Part shown: piece by piece, positions 1 to 5,947 of the stretch
Layout: the number at the start of each line of letters is the position of its first letter
Numbering within the stretch: position 1 is the stretch's first letter
DNA from: Solirubrobacteraceae bacterium
GTDB taxonomy: Bacteria; Actinomycetota; Thermoleophilia; Solirubrobacterales; Solirubrobacteraceae
DNA length: 11,090 nucleotides
Assembly (NCBI GenBank): GCA_025928415.1
Contig: JAICJK010000040.1
Span: forward strand, 1 to 11,090
Direction: 5' to 3'
Position numbers and translations under genes: made by a program
The notes under the pieces: generated by a model
Seen by the model: only the letters and a program-made list of their open reading frames with translations
Database searches by the model: none
Told to the model about the DNA's origin: nothing

Positions 1-2
1 CG

Positions 3-281
3 ACGCTCGCGCCCCTGCGGGCCGCCCGGACGCCGGCCGAGATCGGGCGCGCGGCGCGCGGCGCGCCGCCGGAGGTCGTCGCCCTCGCGGGCGGGCCGAA
101 CGCCCGCCGCTGGCTCGACGAGCTGCGCCACGTCCGCCTGGAGATCACGGGCGACGACCTGCTCGCCGCCGGGATCCCGGAGGGGCCCGAGGTCGGCCAC
201 CGGCTGGCCCGCGCGCTGGACCGCAAGCTCGACGAGGGACTGTCCGGGCGCGACGCCGAGCTCGCCGCGGCGCTGGGGTAG
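3..281 (+). CDS. CCA-adding tRNA nucleotidyltransferase, C-terminal part (5' end outside window)
   Basis: This frame is open from the left edge to a TAG at 279-281 and encodes the last 92 residues of a larger protein. The visible part is helical and Arg/Ala-rich. It ends with a block reading EITGDDLLAAGIPEGPEVG, followed by Leu/Ala/Lys-rich helices. In class II CCA-adding enzymes and poly(A)-polymerase-like proteins, a comparable block ends the C-terminal tRNA-binding domain. The family adds CCA to tRNA 3' ends in the cytoplasm. The catalytic head with its Asp residues lies outside the window, so activity cannot be judged. The TAG stop also forms the first half of a TAGGTT hexamer that may be the -10 box of the next gene. 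The family call rests only on this terminal block. Confidence 0.72.
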   Translation, partial: TLAPLRAARTPAEIGRAARGAPPEVVALAGGPNARRWLDELRHVRLEITGDDLLAAGIPEGPEVGHRLARALDRKLDEGLSGRDAELAAALG

Positions 282-284
282 GTT
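279..284 (+). promoter_or_regulatory. Candidate -10 box (TAGGTT) for the 295-1302 gene
   Basis: TAGGTT fits TANNNT and overlaps the TAG stop of the upstream gene. Exactly 10 nt separate it from the ATG at 295, the same spacing as at sepF and pyrH. A start point about 7 nt downstream would give a leaderless or nearly leaderless transcript. No convincing -35 box is visible. The GGGAGG at 288-293 is too close to the ATG for a normal ribosome binding site. Confidence 0.4.
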
Positions 285-294
285 GCCGGGAGGG

Positions 295-1302
295 ATGAGC
301 TTCCCCGATGCCAACGCCCTGGTCTGGGACGGCGCGCCCGGGCACTACGAGGTCCACTACGCCACGCTGACCGACCCGGCGAGTGGCACCGGCGTGTGGA
401 TCCGCCAGACGCTGCTCGCGCCGGCCGCCGGCGGCGCGGGGGAGTGTGCGGTGTGGTTCGCCGCGATGACGGCGGACGGGCGGCGGACGGCCCGCAAGCT
501 GTCGCTGCCGCTGGACCGCCTCAGCGCGACCGCCGAGCCGTTCCAGCTCTGCACCGGCGACGCCGTGCTCACCGACCGCGGGATGGCGGGGGCGGTGCCG
601 GGCGGGGCGTGGGAGCTGTCCTGGGAGCCGCGGCTGCCGCCCGCCGAGCTCGTCCCGCGCGCGCTGCGCCGCGCGGGCGTCGCGCGCACGGTGCTCGTCG
701 TGCCGCACCCCGACCTGGCGATCTCCGGCTGGGTGGCCTTCGACGAGCGGCGGCTGGAGCTCGACGCCGTCAAGGGCGCGCAGGCGCACGTCTGGGGCTC
801 GCAGCACGCCCAGCGGTGGGCCTGGGCGCACGCCAACGACCTCCAGACGCTCGACGGCGAGCCCGTCGCCGACTCGTTCTTCGAGGGCGCCTGCGTCTTC
901 GTGCTGCGCGGCGGGCGCGAGGTCGGGCCAGCCACCCCGTTGGTCGCCCGCGTCCGCGGCGAGGATGTCCGCGCGACGTCGCCGCTGCGGGTGCTCCGGA
1001 CCGCCAGTCGCTTCGGCCTGACCACCTGGCACGCGGAGGCGCAGGCCGGCGCGCGCCGGCTGACGGTCGAGGTCGAAGCGCCGCGCGCGTCGCTGGTCGG
1101 CGTGACCTACCACGACCCCGACGGCACGCCGGCCTACTGCTACAACACCGAGGTCGCCTCGCTGCGGCTGCACGTCTGGGACCGCACGGCGCGCGGGCGC
1201 TTCGGCTGGACGCTGCGAGAGACGCTGCAGGCCCCCGGGCGCGCCCACTTCGAGGTCGGCGGGCGCGAGCACGTGCCGGGCGTGGAGCTCCTGGTCACAT
1301 GA
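295..1302 (+). CDS. Unrecognised protein, possibly lipocalin-like (CrtC/tocopherol-cyclase-type)
   Basis: This is a 335-residue protein with no signal peptide and no membrane segment. I do not firmly recognise the family. It is rich in beta-prone strands and aromatic residues. The centre carries a His/Trp-rich block (H165, W167, H171, W175, W177, H179, N181; AHVWGSQHAQRWAWAH) and then SFFEGACVF around E197. Such His/Trp blocks recall the two-domain lipocalin fold of carotenoid hydratase CrtC and tocopherol cyclase-like proteins, but this comparison is from memory and tentative. The N-terminal part (GVWIRQTLLAP) and the late YNTEVASLRLHVW look like further strands of such a barrel. I chose ATG 295 over TTG 283 because TAGGTT lies 10 nt upstream and TTG overlaps it. 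The stop overlaps the pgeF start as ATGA, so co-translation is likely. If the analogy holds, the substrate would be a hydrophobic small molecule; this is speculation. Confidence 0.6.
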   Translation: MSFPDANALVWDGAPGHYEVHYATLTDPASGTGVWIRQTLLAPAAGGAGECAVWFAAMTADGRRTARKLSLPLDRLSATAEPFQLCTGDAVLTDRGMAGAVPGGAWELSWEPRLPPAELVPRALRRAGVARTVLVVPHPDLAISGWVAFDERRLELDAVKGAQAHVWGSQHAQRWAWAHANDLQTLDGEPVADSFFEGACVFVLRGGREVGPATPLVARVRGEDVRATSPLRVLRTASRFGLTTWHAEAQAGARRLTVEVEAPRASLVGVTYHDPDGTPAYCYNTEVASLRLHVWDRTARGRFGWTLRETLQAPGRAHFEVGGREHVPGVELLVT

Positions 1303-2018
1303 GCGTCCCCGCCCCGTTCGCCTGGGCGGGCGAGCATCTGATCGCCGACCTGCCCGGCGGGCGCGCGCTGTTCACGACGCGCCGCGGCGGCGTCTCGGAG
1401 GGCGCGTTCGCCTCGCTGAACCTCGGGCGCGGCGTGGGCGACGACCCCGGCGCGGTGGGCGCCAACTACGGGATGCTGGCGGCCGCCGCCGGGGTGCCGG
1501 AGGGTGCGATCGCCCAGGCGCGCCAGGTCCACGGCGCCCGCGTCGTGCGCCGCGACGCCGCGGACCCCGGAGCGGAGGAGGCCGACGGCGTGGCGACGAC
1601 CGCGCCCGGCCTGGCGGCGGTGGTGCTCACCGCGGACTGCCTGCCGGTGGCGCTGGTCGCGCCCGGAGGTGTGGCGATGGTGCACGCGGGCTGGCGCGGG
1701 CTGGCCGCCGGCGTCCTGGAGGCCGGCGTCGCCGCGCTCGCGGACGCGGGGCCGGTGCGGGCCGCGATCGGGCCGGGTGCCGGGCCATGCTGCTACGAGG
1801 TGGGCCCGGAGCTGCGCGAGCGCTTCGGCACGGAGGGGACGACCCTCGACCTCAAGGCGATCGCTCGCGAGCGGCTGGCCGCCGCGGGGGTCGCGGAGGT
1901 CCACGACGCCGGGCTGTGCACGCTGTGCGCGCAGCGCGGCGGCGCGCCCCTGTTCTTCTCCCACCGGCGCGACCACGGCCGGACGGGCCGCCAGGCGGGA
2001 GTCGCATGGCGGAGCTGA
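1299..2018 (+). CDS. pgeF: Peptidoglycan editing factor PgeF (YfiH/multicopper-oxidase-like 'laccase domain' family)
   Basis: This 239-residue cytoplasmic enzyme is of normal family length. Family members hydrolyse UDP-MurNAc precursors that wrongly carry L-Ser in place of L-Ala, and they were once called laccase-domain proteins. The expected zinc/catalytic residues are all present: H78 in QVHG, C114 in TADCLP and H129 in HAGWRG. GPGAGPCCYEVG and the terminal FFSHRRD followed by TGRQAG are also typical. The ATG overlaps the previous stop as ATGA, and the 3' end overlaps yggS by 13 nt, so all three genes are probably translated as a coupled set. In many Gram-positive bacteria this gene sits between ftsZ and yggS. 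Here ftsZ is replaced by the unrecognised gene and the CCA enzyme. Confidence 0.93.
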   Translation: MSVPAPFAWAGEHLIADLPGGRALFTTRRGGVSEGAFASLNLGRGVGDDPGAVGANYGMLAAAAGVPEGAIAQARQVHGARVVRRDAADPGAEEADGVATTAPGLAAVVLTADCLPVALVAPGGVAMVHAGWRGLAAGVLEAGVAALADAGPVRAAIGPGAGPCCYEVGPELRERFGTEGTTLDLKAIARERLAAAGVAEVHDAGLCTLCAQRGGAPLFFSHRRDHGRTGRQAGVAWRS

Positions 2019-2647
2019 TCCGCGGGCTCGACCCCGACCGCGTGCGGGCGCGCCTGGCCGAGGTCCGCGCCGAGGTCGGCGACCGCGTCGAGGTGCTGGC
2101 CGCCGTCAAGTACGTGGCCACCGAGGAGCTCGGCGTGCTGGCCGAGGCCGGCGTGCGGGTCGTGGGGGAGAACCGCGCGCAGGCGCTGCAGGAGAAGGTC
2201 GCGGCCTACGGGTCGCTGTTCACCTGGGACTTCATCGGGCATCTGCAGAGCCGCAAGGTCAAGCAGGTCCTGCCGCTCGTGCGCCTCGTGCACGGCGTCG
2301 CGACGGACAGCGTCGTCGCGCAGCTCGCCCGCCACGCGACGCCGGCCACCGAGGTCCTGGTCGAGGTCAACGTCGCCCGGGAGCCCGGCAAGAGCGGCGT
2401 GGACCCCGGCGACCTGGACGCCTTCCTCGCCCGCTGCGAGCAGGCCGGCGCGCGGGTCGGCGGGCTGATGACGATGCCGCCGCTGGCCGCGGACCCGGAG
2501 GACAGCCGCCGGTGGTTCGCCGCGCTGGCCCAGCTCGCGGCCGATCGCGGCCTGGAGCGCCTGTCGATGGGCACGACGCAGGACTACGCCGTGGCCGCCC
2601 AGGAAGGCGCTACGATCGTGCGCATCGGCACGAAGCTCTTCCGCTGA
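2006..2647 (+). CDS. yggS: YggS/PLPBP family pyridoxal phosphate homeostasis protein
   Basis: This 213-residue single-domain protein has the alanine-racemase-like TIM-barrel fold. Family members bind PLP without known enzymatic activity and buffer the vitamin B6 and amino/keto-acid pools. K35 in AAVKYV is the expected PLP Schiff-base lysine. IGHLQSRK, VNVAREPGKSG and the phosphate-binding SMGTTQDY followed by IVRIGTKLF near the C terminus are all family landmarks. The usual SMGMS is SMGTT here, a mild variant. The ATG at 2006 is preceded by GGGAG at 1997-2001, inside pgeF. The gene lies between pgeF and sepF, the standard order of the ylmD/ylmE/ylmF cluster in Gram-positive bacteria. Confidence 0.94.
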   Translation: MAELIRGLDPDRVRARLAEVRAEVGDRVEVLAAVKYVATEELGVLAEAGVRVVGENRAQALQEKVAAYGSLFTWDFIGHLQSRKVKQVLPLVRLVHGVATDSVVAQLARHATPATEVLVEVNVAREPGKSGVDPGDLDAFLARCEQAGARVGGLMTMPPLAADPEDSRRWFAALAQLAADRGLERLSMGTTQDYAVAAQEGATIVRIGTKLFR

Positions 2648-2684
2648 GCCCGTGCCGGCAGGGAGGAGAACCGCCCGCGAGGGC

Positions 2685-2690
2685 TAACCT
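2685..2690 (+). promoter_or_regulatory. Candidate -10 box (TAACCT) for sepF
   Basis: TAACCT matches TANNNT and ends exactly 10 nt before the sepF ATG at 2701. There is no Shine-Dalgarno sequence in those 10 nt. The GGGAGGAGAA at 2661-2670 is 30 nt from the ATG, too far to serve it. A start point near 2697-2701 would give a leaderless sepF transcript. No clear -35 box is visible. Confidence 0.42.
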
Positions 2691-2700
2691 TGCAGCAAGC

Positions 2701-3228
2701 ATGGCTGTCCGCGACTCCTGGCACCGCGCGCTCGTCTACTTCGGCCTGGCCGAGGAGCGCGACCCTGCCGACTACGACGACGAGCCGGACTACGAGCCCG
2801 AGGCCGTCCTCGAGGAGCGCTACCGCGAGCGCCCGAACGTCCGCCGTCTGCGCAAGCCGCGCAGCGACTTCGACGACATCTTCGCCGACGACGACCCGCC
2901 GCGCACCACGCGCCTGCGCGCCGTCGGCGCCAACGGCTCCCGCGGCGGCGACGTGCGCGTGCACCTCGTCATCCCCAAGTCGTTCAACGACGCCCAGCAG
3001 GTCGCCGACCGCTTCAAGGACTCGATCCCGGTCGTCCTGAACCTCCAGGGCACCGACAACGACCTGTCCAAGCGGCTCATCGACTTCGCCTCCGGGCTGA
3101 CCTACGCGCTGGACGGCGGGATGCAGCGCATCGCCGACAAGGTCTTCATGCTCACGCCGCGCAACGTGCAGATCTCGGCGGAGGAGCGCGCGCAGCTCAT
3201 AGAGAAGGGCTTCTTCAACCAGTCCTGA
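2701..3228 (+). CDS. sepF: Cell division protein SepF
   Basis: This 175-residue protein tethers FtsZ filaments to the membrane and aligns them in the Z-ring. Residues 1-18 (MAVRDSWHRALVYFGLAE) can form the short amphipathic membrane-binding helix typical of SepF. Residues 19-80 form an acidic, Asp/Glu/Arg-rich linker that is probably disordered. From about residue 84 to the end lies the SepF domain, with FNDAQQVADRFKD, IPVVLNLQGTD, KRLIDFASGLTYALDGGMQR and VFMLTPRNVQIS, the parts that dimerise and bind the FtsZ tail. Length and order of parts are normal for Actinobacteria. The ATG at 2701 gives the amphipathic helix at the very N terminus, which supports this start. Transcription may start just before the ATG. 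An inverted-repeat element begins immediately after the stop. Confidence 0.95.
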   Translation: MAVRDSWHRALVYFGLAEERDPADYDDEPDYEPEAVLEERYRERPNVRRLRKPRSDFDDIFADDDPPRTTRLRAVGANGSRGGDVRVHLVIPKSFNDAQQVADRFKDSIPVVLNLQGTDNDLSKRLIDFASGLTYALDGGMQRIADKVFMLTPRNVQISAEERAQLIEKGFFNQS

Positions 3229-3343
3229 GCTTTTGACGGGCGCCTCGTCGCGCCTGAGCCCACCCGCCGGCCGCGGTCTGTGCTGGCGCACTATCCCCCG
3301 GCGGCGTGCGGACTCATCACACGACGATCCGCGCGTCAAAAGC
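3229..3343 (+). other. 115-nt inverted-repeat element, possible multibranched structured RNA
   Basis: Perfect 10-nt inverted arms (GCTTTTGACG at 3229-3238, CGTCAAAAGC at 3334-3343) enclose three further pairings. Hairpin 1: GGCGC 3239-3243 with GCGCC 3250-3254. Hairpin 2: CCGCCGG 3264-3270 with CCGGCGG 3298-3304, containing GTGC 3280-3283 with GCAC 3288-3291 around a TGGC loop. Hairpin 3: TGCGGA 3307-3312 with TCCGCG 3328-3333, including one G-U pair. Hairpins 1 and 3 directly adjoin the outer stem, so the whole can be drawn as a four-way junction. It starts at the base after the sepF stop. No T-tract follows, so it is not an ordinary terminator. It could be an RNA element, a REP-like palindromic DNA repeat, or chance folding in GC-rich DNA. 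Confidence 0.35.
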
Positions 3344-3428
3344 CCTCGACCGCAGCAGACCGATCGGCGGCATTCCCTCGATGCCTCGCGCTGCCTGCGG
3401 CGGTCGCTCCTCGATGCTGCGGGCTGCC
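3344..3428 (+). repeat. Evenly spaced CCTCGA-type direct repeats upstream of proC
   Basis: Two 20-nt units, 3376-3395 and 3409-3428, share CCTCGATGC, then five variable bases, then GCTGCC; 17 of 20 positions agree by hand count. A third CCTCGA at 3344-3349 lies 32 nt before the first unit, and the two full units are 33 nt apart. About three helical turns would put all three on one face of the DNA, as for operator sites. They end 43 nt before the TAGAGT box of proC. A binding protein is only a possibility. Confidence 0.35.
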
Positions 3429-3471
3429 CCGGGGCGCGGCTTTGTCGCCGCCCGGCCGCCTGTGCTGTCCC

Positions 3472-3477
3472 TAGAGT
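3472..3477 (+). promoter_or_regulatory. Candidate -10 box (TAGAGT) for proC
   Basis: TAGAGT matches TANNNT and ends 7 nt before the GTG at 3485, so a transcript starting 7-8 nt downstream would begin at the start codon itself. No Shine-Dalgarno sequence is present. The alternative in-frame GTG at 3476 overlaps this hexamer and is therefore less likely if the box is real. Confidence 0.4.
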
Positions 3478-3484
3478 GCAGGCC

Positions 3485-4222
3485 GTGCAGATCGGGCTCG
3501 TCGGATCGGGGAACATGGCGCGGGCGATGGCCCGCGGCTGGGGTGAGCCGGTGCTGTGCACCGCCGCGCGGCCCGAGCGCGCGCGGGCGCTGGCGGCGGA
3601 TCTCGGCGGTGAGGCCGTCGCCTCCAACGCGGAGCTCGCGCGGCGCGCCGACGTCGTCGTCCTGGCCCACAAGCCCGCGCAGCTCGCCGCGGTCGCGGCC
3701 GAGGTCGCGCCGCACGCGCGACTGATCGCCTCGGTGCTGGGCGGGACCGCGCTCGCCGAGCTGCGGGCCGCCTATCCCGGCGCCCGCGTGCACCGCTTCA
3801 TGCCCAGCACCCCGGTCGCCGTCCGCGCCGGCGTCGTCGCCCACGCCGCGGGCCCCGACGACGACCCCGGCGTCCTCGCGCTCTTCGCCCGCCTGGGCAC
3901 GCTGGTCACGGTCCGCGACGACCAGATCGACGCGGCCGCCGGCCTCATGGGGTGCGCTCCGGCCTACTGGGCGCTGCTCGTCGAGGCCCAGGTCGACGCC
4001 GGCGTGCGCGCGGGCATCCCCGCCGAGCAGGCCGGCGCGATGGTCGTGCAGACCATGGCCGGGTCAGCGGCGCTGCTGCAGGCCGACGGGCCGGACACGC
4101 TGGCGATGCGCCGGGCCGTGGCCTCCCCGGGCGGCTCGACCGCCCGCGGCCTGGCCGCGCTGGAGCGCGCCGGCGTCCGGGCCGCGTTCTCCGACGCGAT
4201 GGACGCGGTGCTGGGCCGATGA
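3485..4222 (+). CDS. proC: Pyrroline-5-carboxylate reductase ProC
   Basis: This 245-residue protein catalyses the last step of proline synthesis, NAD(P)H-dependent reduction of pyrroline-5-carboxylate, in the cytoplasm. Residues 1-12 start directly with the first strand and the dinucleotide-binding loop (IGLVGSGNMA). Then come ADVVVLAHKPAQL, HRFMPSTPVAVRAGV, and a helical C-terminal dimer domain with GCAPAYWALLVEA and ASPGGSTARGL, the P5CR signature. It is slightly shorter than the usual 265-280 residues. The frame extends upstream, but those extra residues come from the intergenic repeats and do not look like ProC. GTG 3485 gives a standard N terminus; GTG 3476 would add only three residues. 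The stop overlaps the yggT start as ATGA. In several Gram-positive lineages proC also neighbours yggS, sepF and yggT. Confidence 0.92.
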   Translation: MQIGLVGSGNMARAMARGWGEPVLCTAARPERARALAADLGGEAVASNAELARRADVVVLAHKPAQLAAVAAEVAPHARLIASVLGGTALAELRAAYPGARVHRFMPSTPVAVRAGVVAHAAGPDDDPGVLALFARLGTLVTVRDDQIDAAAGLMGCAPAYWALLVEAQVDAGVRAGIPAEQAGAMVVQTMAGSAALLQADGPDTLAMRRAVASPGGSTARGLAALERAGVRAAFSDAMDAVLGR

Positions 4223-4506
4223 GCCGCACCGACGTCGCGAACTTCGTGCTGACGCTGGCGCGCGTCTACTCGCTGATCATCATCGCCTACATCCTGACCC
4301 AGCTGTTCTTCGGGTTCGGCGGGCGCATGCCCTACAACCGCGTCGGCGCGGCGGTGCTCGCCTTCCTGCGCGACACCGTCGAGCCCTACCTGCGGATCTT
4401 CCGCCGCTTCATCCCCCCGTTCGGCATGCTCGACCTGAGCCCGATCGTCGCGCTGATCGTCCTGCAGGTCGTGGCCAACGTCGTCGCGAACGTCATCGCG
4501 GGCTAG
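4219..4506 (+). CDS. yggT: YggT family membrane protein
   Basis: This 95-residue protein is the single-unit form of the family (E. coli YggT has two such units). The first hydrophobic helix spans about residues 8-31 (VLTLARVYSLIIIAYILTQL), and the second is near the C terminus (PIVALIVLQVVANVVANVIAG). Between them lies a positively charged stretch with EPYLRIFRRFIPPFGMLDLSP, the family hallmark. The molecular function is not settled; genetic context links it to division, envelope growth or osmotic tolerance. It is coupled to proC by ATGA. In Firmicutes the gene follows sepF directly as ylmG. Its TAG stop is the first base of a strong hairpin. Confidence 0.92.
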   Translation: MSRTDVANFVLTLARVYSLIIIAYILTQLFFGFGGRMPYNRVGAAVLAFLRDTVEPYLRIFRRFIPPFGMLDLSPIVALIVLQVVANVVANVIAG

Positions 4507-4554
4507 GAGCTTGTTGATCTTTCGCTCGCGCGGCGGGAAAAATCAGCAGGCTCC
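4506..4554 (+). other. Long imperfect hairpin between yggT and lspA
   Basis: The left arm 4506-4523 pairs with the right arm 4537-4554: 17 of 18 positions pair, two of them as G-U, with one C-A mismatch at 4519/4541. The loop is 13 nt. The arms are unusually A/T-rich for this genome (GTTGATCTTTC and GAAAAATCAG). The hairpin starts at the last base of the yggT stop and ends 6 nt before the lspA GTG, so it would cover the region where ribosomes load. There is no T-tract after it. It may be an attenuator, an RNA stability element between genes, or a palindromic repeat related to the element at 3229-3343. Confidence 0.55.
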
Positions 4555-4560
4555 CAGGCG

Positions 4561-5031
4561 GTGAGCGCTCCCGCGAAGGGCTGGCTGCGCGCCGTGCTGG
4601 TGCTCGCCGCCGTGCTGATCGCCGACCAGGTCAGCAAGGCGCTCGTGCGCGCCCACCTGGCGATCGGGGACGAGAACGCGGTCTTCCCGGGCCTCACGCT
4701 CGTGCACGTGCGCAACCGCGGGGTGGCCTTCAGCGCGCTGGAGGGCCGCACCGGGATCGTCACCGCGGTGATCGCGCTGGCCGTCCTGGCGCTCGTGGCC
4801 TGGTTCGCCCGCCACGCCGCGCGCCCGCTGGTCTGGCTGCCCGTGGGGCTGCTGGCGGGGGGCGCGGCCGGGAACATCCTCGACCGCGCGCGCCACGGGG
4901 CGGTCACCGACTTCCTCAAGCTCCCGGCGTGGCCGGCCTTCAACGTGGCCGACATGGCGATCACGATCGGGGTGCTGGCGCTGCTCTACGTCGTCGAGCG
5001 CTCGGAGCGCCCGCGTGCGCCTGCGGGCTGA
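4561..5031 (+). CDS. lspA: Lipoprotein signal peptidase LspA (signal peptidase II)
   Basis: This 156-residue integral membrane aspartyl protease cleaves the signal peptide of diacylglyceryl-modified prolipoproteins. Four hydrophobic segments are visible: about 10-30, 66-82, 90-105 and 129-146. ADQVSKAL in helix 1 and VRNRGVAFS (N52, G54, A56-F57-S58) match the conserved boxes. GNILDRARHG precedes catalytic D117 in TDFL, and the second catalytic residue D131 lies in FNVADMAI. Length is normal. The GTG at 4561 is the only start that keeps helix 1 intact with a short cytoplasmic lead. The only weak ribosome-binding match, GCAGG at 4546-4550, lies inside the right arm of the upstream hairpin. The 3' end overlaps rluD by 17 nt, as part of the common lspA-rluD pair. 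Confidence 0.95.
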   Translation: MSAPAKGWLRAVLVLAAVLIADQVSKALVRAHLAIGDENAVFPGLTLVHVRNRGVAFSALEGRTGIVTAVIALAVLALVAWFARHAARPLVWLPVGLLAGGAAGNILDRARHGAVTDFLKLPAWPAFNVADMAITIGVLALLYVVERSERPRAPAG

Positions 5032-5911
5032 GCCGGAGGCCGCGGGCAGCCGGCTGGACGCCTTCCTGGCCGGACCGCTCGGCTCGCGGACGCGCGCGCA
5101 GCGCCTGATCGACGCCGGCGCCGTGCGGGTCGACGGCAGCGTGGTGGCCAAGCGCCACCGGCTGCAGGGCGGCGAGGCGATCGCCGTCGACGAGGCGGCC
5201 GACCCCGTCGCGCCCCCGCCCGCGCCCGGCTCCACCGCGCCCGCGGCCTTCGGCATCGCCTACGAGGACGAGCACCTGCTCGTCGTCGACAAGCCGGCGG
5301 GCGTCGTCGTGCACCCGGCGCGGGGCAACCGCGAGGGCACGCTGAGCCAGGCGCTCGAGGGCCGCGCGGCGGGAGGCGGCGACCCGATCCGCCCCGGGCT
5401 CGTCCACCGCCTGGACAAGGACACCAGCGGACTGCTCGTCGTCGCGAAGTCCGAGGCGGTGCACCGCACGCTCAAGGCCGCCCTGCAGGCGCGCGAGGTC
5501 ACGCGCGAGTACCTGGCGCTGGCCGACGGGCGCCCGCCCGCGCGGGCGGGGACGATCGACGCCCCGATCGGCCGCGACCGCCGCCTGCGCACGCGGATGT
5601 CGACCGACACCGACGAGCCCCGCGCCGCCGTCACGCACTTCACGCTCGAGCGCGCGCTGCCCCGCCACTCGCTGCTGCGGGTGCGGCTGGAGACGGGGCG
5701 CACGCACCAGATCCGCGTGCACCTGCAGGCCATCGGGCACCCGGTGGCCGGCGACCCCGACTACGGCCGGCCCGGCGAGCTGGGGCTCACCCGGCAGTTC
5801 CTGCACGCCACCCGCCTGGCCTTCGCGCACCCCGTCACGGGGGCGCCGATCGCCTGCGTCTCGCCGCTCCCGGACGACCTCGCCGCGGCCCTCGAGCGGG
5901 CCGCGGGCTGA
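5015..5911 (+). CDS. rluD: RluD-type 23S rRNA pseudouridine synthase (RluA family)
   Basis: This is a 298-residue RNA-modifying enzyme. Residues 10-60 form an S4-like RNA-binding domain (SRLDAFLAGPL, LIDAGAVRVDGSVV). A Pro/Ala linker follows, then the catalytic domain from about residue 80. The catalytic aspartate is D134 in HRLDKDTSGLLVVAK. YLALADG, the tract RTHQIRVHLQAIGHPVAGD and the final FLHATRLAFAHPVTG are standard RluA/RluC/RluD motifs. S4-containing members such as RluD modify helix 69 of 23S rRNA. The exact target here cannot be told from sequence alone, so the symbol is by family and context. The GTG at 5015 lies 7 nt after GGAG (5004-5007) inside lspA, giving a 17-nt overlap. Confidence 0.9.
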   Translation: MRLRAEPEAAGSRLDAFLAGPLGSRTRAQRLIDAGAVRVDGSVVAKRHRLQGGEAIAVDEAADPVAPPPAPGSTAPAAFGIAYEDEHLLVVDKPAGVVVHPARGNREGTLSQALEGRAAGGGDPIRPGLVHRLDKDTSGLLVVAKSEAVHRTLKAALQAREVTREYLALADGRPPARAGTIDAPIGRDRRLRTRMSTDTDEPRAAVTHFTLERALPRHSLLRVRLETGRTHQIRVHLQAIGHPVAGDPDYGRPGELGLTRQFLHATRLAFAHPVTGAPIACVSPLPDDLAAALERAAG

Positions 5912-5935
5912 GGGCGGCCGCCGCGCCCCTTGCCC

Positions 5936-5941
5936 TACACT
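5936..5941 (+). promoter_or_regulatory. Candidate -10 box (TACACT) of the rpsB operon
   Basis: TACACT fits TANNNT and is the best -10-like hexamer in the gap between rluD and rpsB. A start near 5948-5949 would give a leader of about 126 nt before the rpsB GTG. No good -35 box lies 16-18 nt upstream, so the call is tentative. Confidence 0.4.
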
Positions 5942-5947
5942 GGGCGA

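Noticed and set aside
396..1298. Upstream in-frame extension of pgeF
   Set aside because: It runs through the unrecognised gene and reads as Arg/Ala-rich filler. The PgeF family begins at ATG 1299, which has an ATGA overlap.
2661..2670. GGGAGGAGAA as ribosome binding site of sepF
   Set aside because: It is 30 nt from the ATG, and no other start codon opens a frame behind it. It may be a relic or chance.
3233..3238. TTGACG as a -35 box
   Set aside because: No TANNNT hexamer lies 16-18 nt away on either strand. The hexamer is part of the inverted repeat arm.
3233..3484. 84-residue N-terminal extension of ProC
   Set aside because: It is encoded by the inverted and direct repeats and lacks family similarity. 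The nucleotide-binding strand starts right after GTG 3485.
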